DNA from: an uncultured Actinomycetes bacterium
GTDB taxonomy: Bacteria; Actinomycetota; Actinomycetes; Nanopelagicales; Nanopelagicaceae
Direction of reading: 5' to 3'
Length of the DNA: 7,377 nt
NCBI GenBank assembly: GCA_903922745.1
Contig: CAIXVA010000033.1
Location: forward strand, 1-7,377
Shown here: positions 6,814-7,377 of the stretch, one piece after another
How positions within the stretch are numbered: the first letter of the stretch is position 1
Layout: every line of letters starts with the position of its first letter
Made by a program: the position numbers and the translations under genes
The notes under the pieces: model-generated
The model's database searches: none
What the model was told of the DNA's origin: nothing
Seen by the model: only the letters and a program-made list of their open reading frames with translations

Positions 6814-7377
6814 TTCATTACCTTTGCTTGTGGCCATGAATATCCAAGTTGGGCAAAAGCTTTGCGTACAAATGGCATTGATATACCTACAACATTTGTG
6901 TAATCACCTTCAATTGAAGGGATGAAGGGAGAGCTAAAACCATCAAGAGTAAATCCTCCCGCAACATGTAGTGGTTCTTCTGTTGCAACATAATCTGCGA
7001 TTTCCTCGTCACTCATATGATCAAAAGTAACTTTTGTGGTTACGCGATCTGATATTTCAATATTTTTGACGGTGTCAATAATGCAGTGACCCGTATGAAG
7101 TAGGCCCGAATTGCCTCGGACTTTCTTTGCGCGCTCTGTCGCAATATCTGGAGTTCCCGGTTTTCCTAGTGAAACCCCATCAAATTCGAAAGTTGAGTCG
7201 CAGCCAATAATGATGGCTGGATAGTCAATCTGTTCACGTACTGTGTGAGCCTTGGTTATTGCTAGTGCAATAACCATATCTGCAGGGTGCATCGCATTGA
7301 AAAATTCGGTCTCTTCATCAACATTGCTGATAATGATTTTTGGCGATAACCCAGCTGACTCCAATAAACGTCGTCGA
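6810..7377 (-). CDS. maf: Maf/YceF/YhdE-type nucleotide pyrophosphatase, 5' end outside window
   Basis: Maf proteins hydrolyse non-canonical or surplus nucleoside triphosphates to monophosphates and pyrophosphate; some slow cell division when overproduced. The 188 visible residues begin R-R-R-L-L-E-S-A-G, the second half of the family's N-terminal S-x-x-R-R-x-L-L signature, so only about 10-15 residues and the true start lie beyond the right edge. The TTG at 7364 is an internal leucine codon. Other marks are G-C-D-S-T with conserved Asp60, G-K-P (71-73), H-T-G-H-C-I (94-99), E-P (134-135) and [10 protein letters not shown] (155-164). The stop overlaps the carboxylase ATG as ATGA. Maf beside acyl-CoA carboxylase genes is a familiar actinobacterial arrangement. 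Whether it is the dTTP/UTP or m7GTP subtype cannot be decided here. Confidence 0.94.
   Translation of the reverse strand, partial: RRRLLESAGLSPKIIISNVDEETEFFNAMHPADMVIALAITKAHTVREQIDYPAIIIGCDSTFEFDGVSLGKPGTPDIATERAKKVRGNSGLLHTGHCIIDTVKNIEISDRVTTKVTFDHMSDEEIADYVATEEPLHVAGGFTLDGFSSPFIPSIEGDYTNVVGISMPFVRKAFAQLGYSWPQAKVMK
6821..6825 (-). promoter_or_regulatory. Ribosome binding site of the carboxylase alpha gene
   Basis: AAAGG on the minus strand, 7 bases before the ATG at 6813-6811 and inside the end of maf. It favours the start at 6813 over the in-frame ATG at 6837. Confidence 0.65.

Noticed and set aside
1..7377. Defence system, mobile element, CRISPR or RNA gene
   Set aside because: No repeats in array form, transposase or integrase motifs, tRNA-like cloverleaf or unexplained space was seen; nearly every base lies in a recognisable metabolic gene.

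Overview
The window reads as a streamlined actinobacterial chromosome segment. Base composition looks moderately AT-leaning (roughly mid-40s % GC by eye, not computed). Genes are packed with overlaps of 1 to 8 bases. The gene order maf, biotin-carboxylase subunit, phospho-sugar mutase, deoC, aldehyde dehydrogenases resembles high-GC Actinomycetota such as Streptomyces. That synteny, the low GC and the tight packing point to a low-GC actinobacterium, plausibly of the freshwater acI type (Nanopelagicales, Planktophila/Nanopelagicus-like). This placement is inference from style and synteny, not from a marker gene.

Layout. At the left edge (1-210, + strand) is the C-terminal end of a cytochrome P450 with its haem-binding loop. 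Everything else (207-7377) is one minus-strand gene train. In transcription order it is: 5'-truncated maf (nucleotide pyrophosphatase, cut by the right edge); an acyl-CoA carboxylase alpha subunit (biotin carboxylase plus biotin carrier domain); a PGM2-type phospho-sugar mutase; deoC (deoxyribose-phosphate aldolase); a complete catalytic aldehyde dehydrogenase; and a 280-residue aldehyde dehydrogenase homologue that lacks the catalytic domain. Most junctions are stop/start overlaps or near-overlaps, so the genes are very probably one translationally coupled operon with its promoter beyond the right edge. The last gene and the P450 converge and share a TTAA in which both stop codons lie.

How the genes work together. 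The mutase (probable deoxyribose-1-phosphate to deoxyribose-5-phosphate), DeoC (deoxyribose-5-phosphate to acetaldehyde plus glyceraldehyde-3-phosphate) and the dehydrogenase (acetaldehyde to acetate) form a coherent route for using deoxyribose from DNA or nucleosides. The carboxylase subunit upstream acts on acyl-CoA, a possible later fate of the C2 unit.

The most interesting observation is the dehydrogenase pair. The full catalytic enzyme followed by a non-catalytic half-ALDH matches the domain order of ALDH16, normally one polypeptide of about 800 residues. Here it appears as two genes overlapping by 8 bases, each with its own ribosome binding site. No RNA genes, CRISPR arrays, insertion sequences or non-coding stretches above 41 bases were seen.
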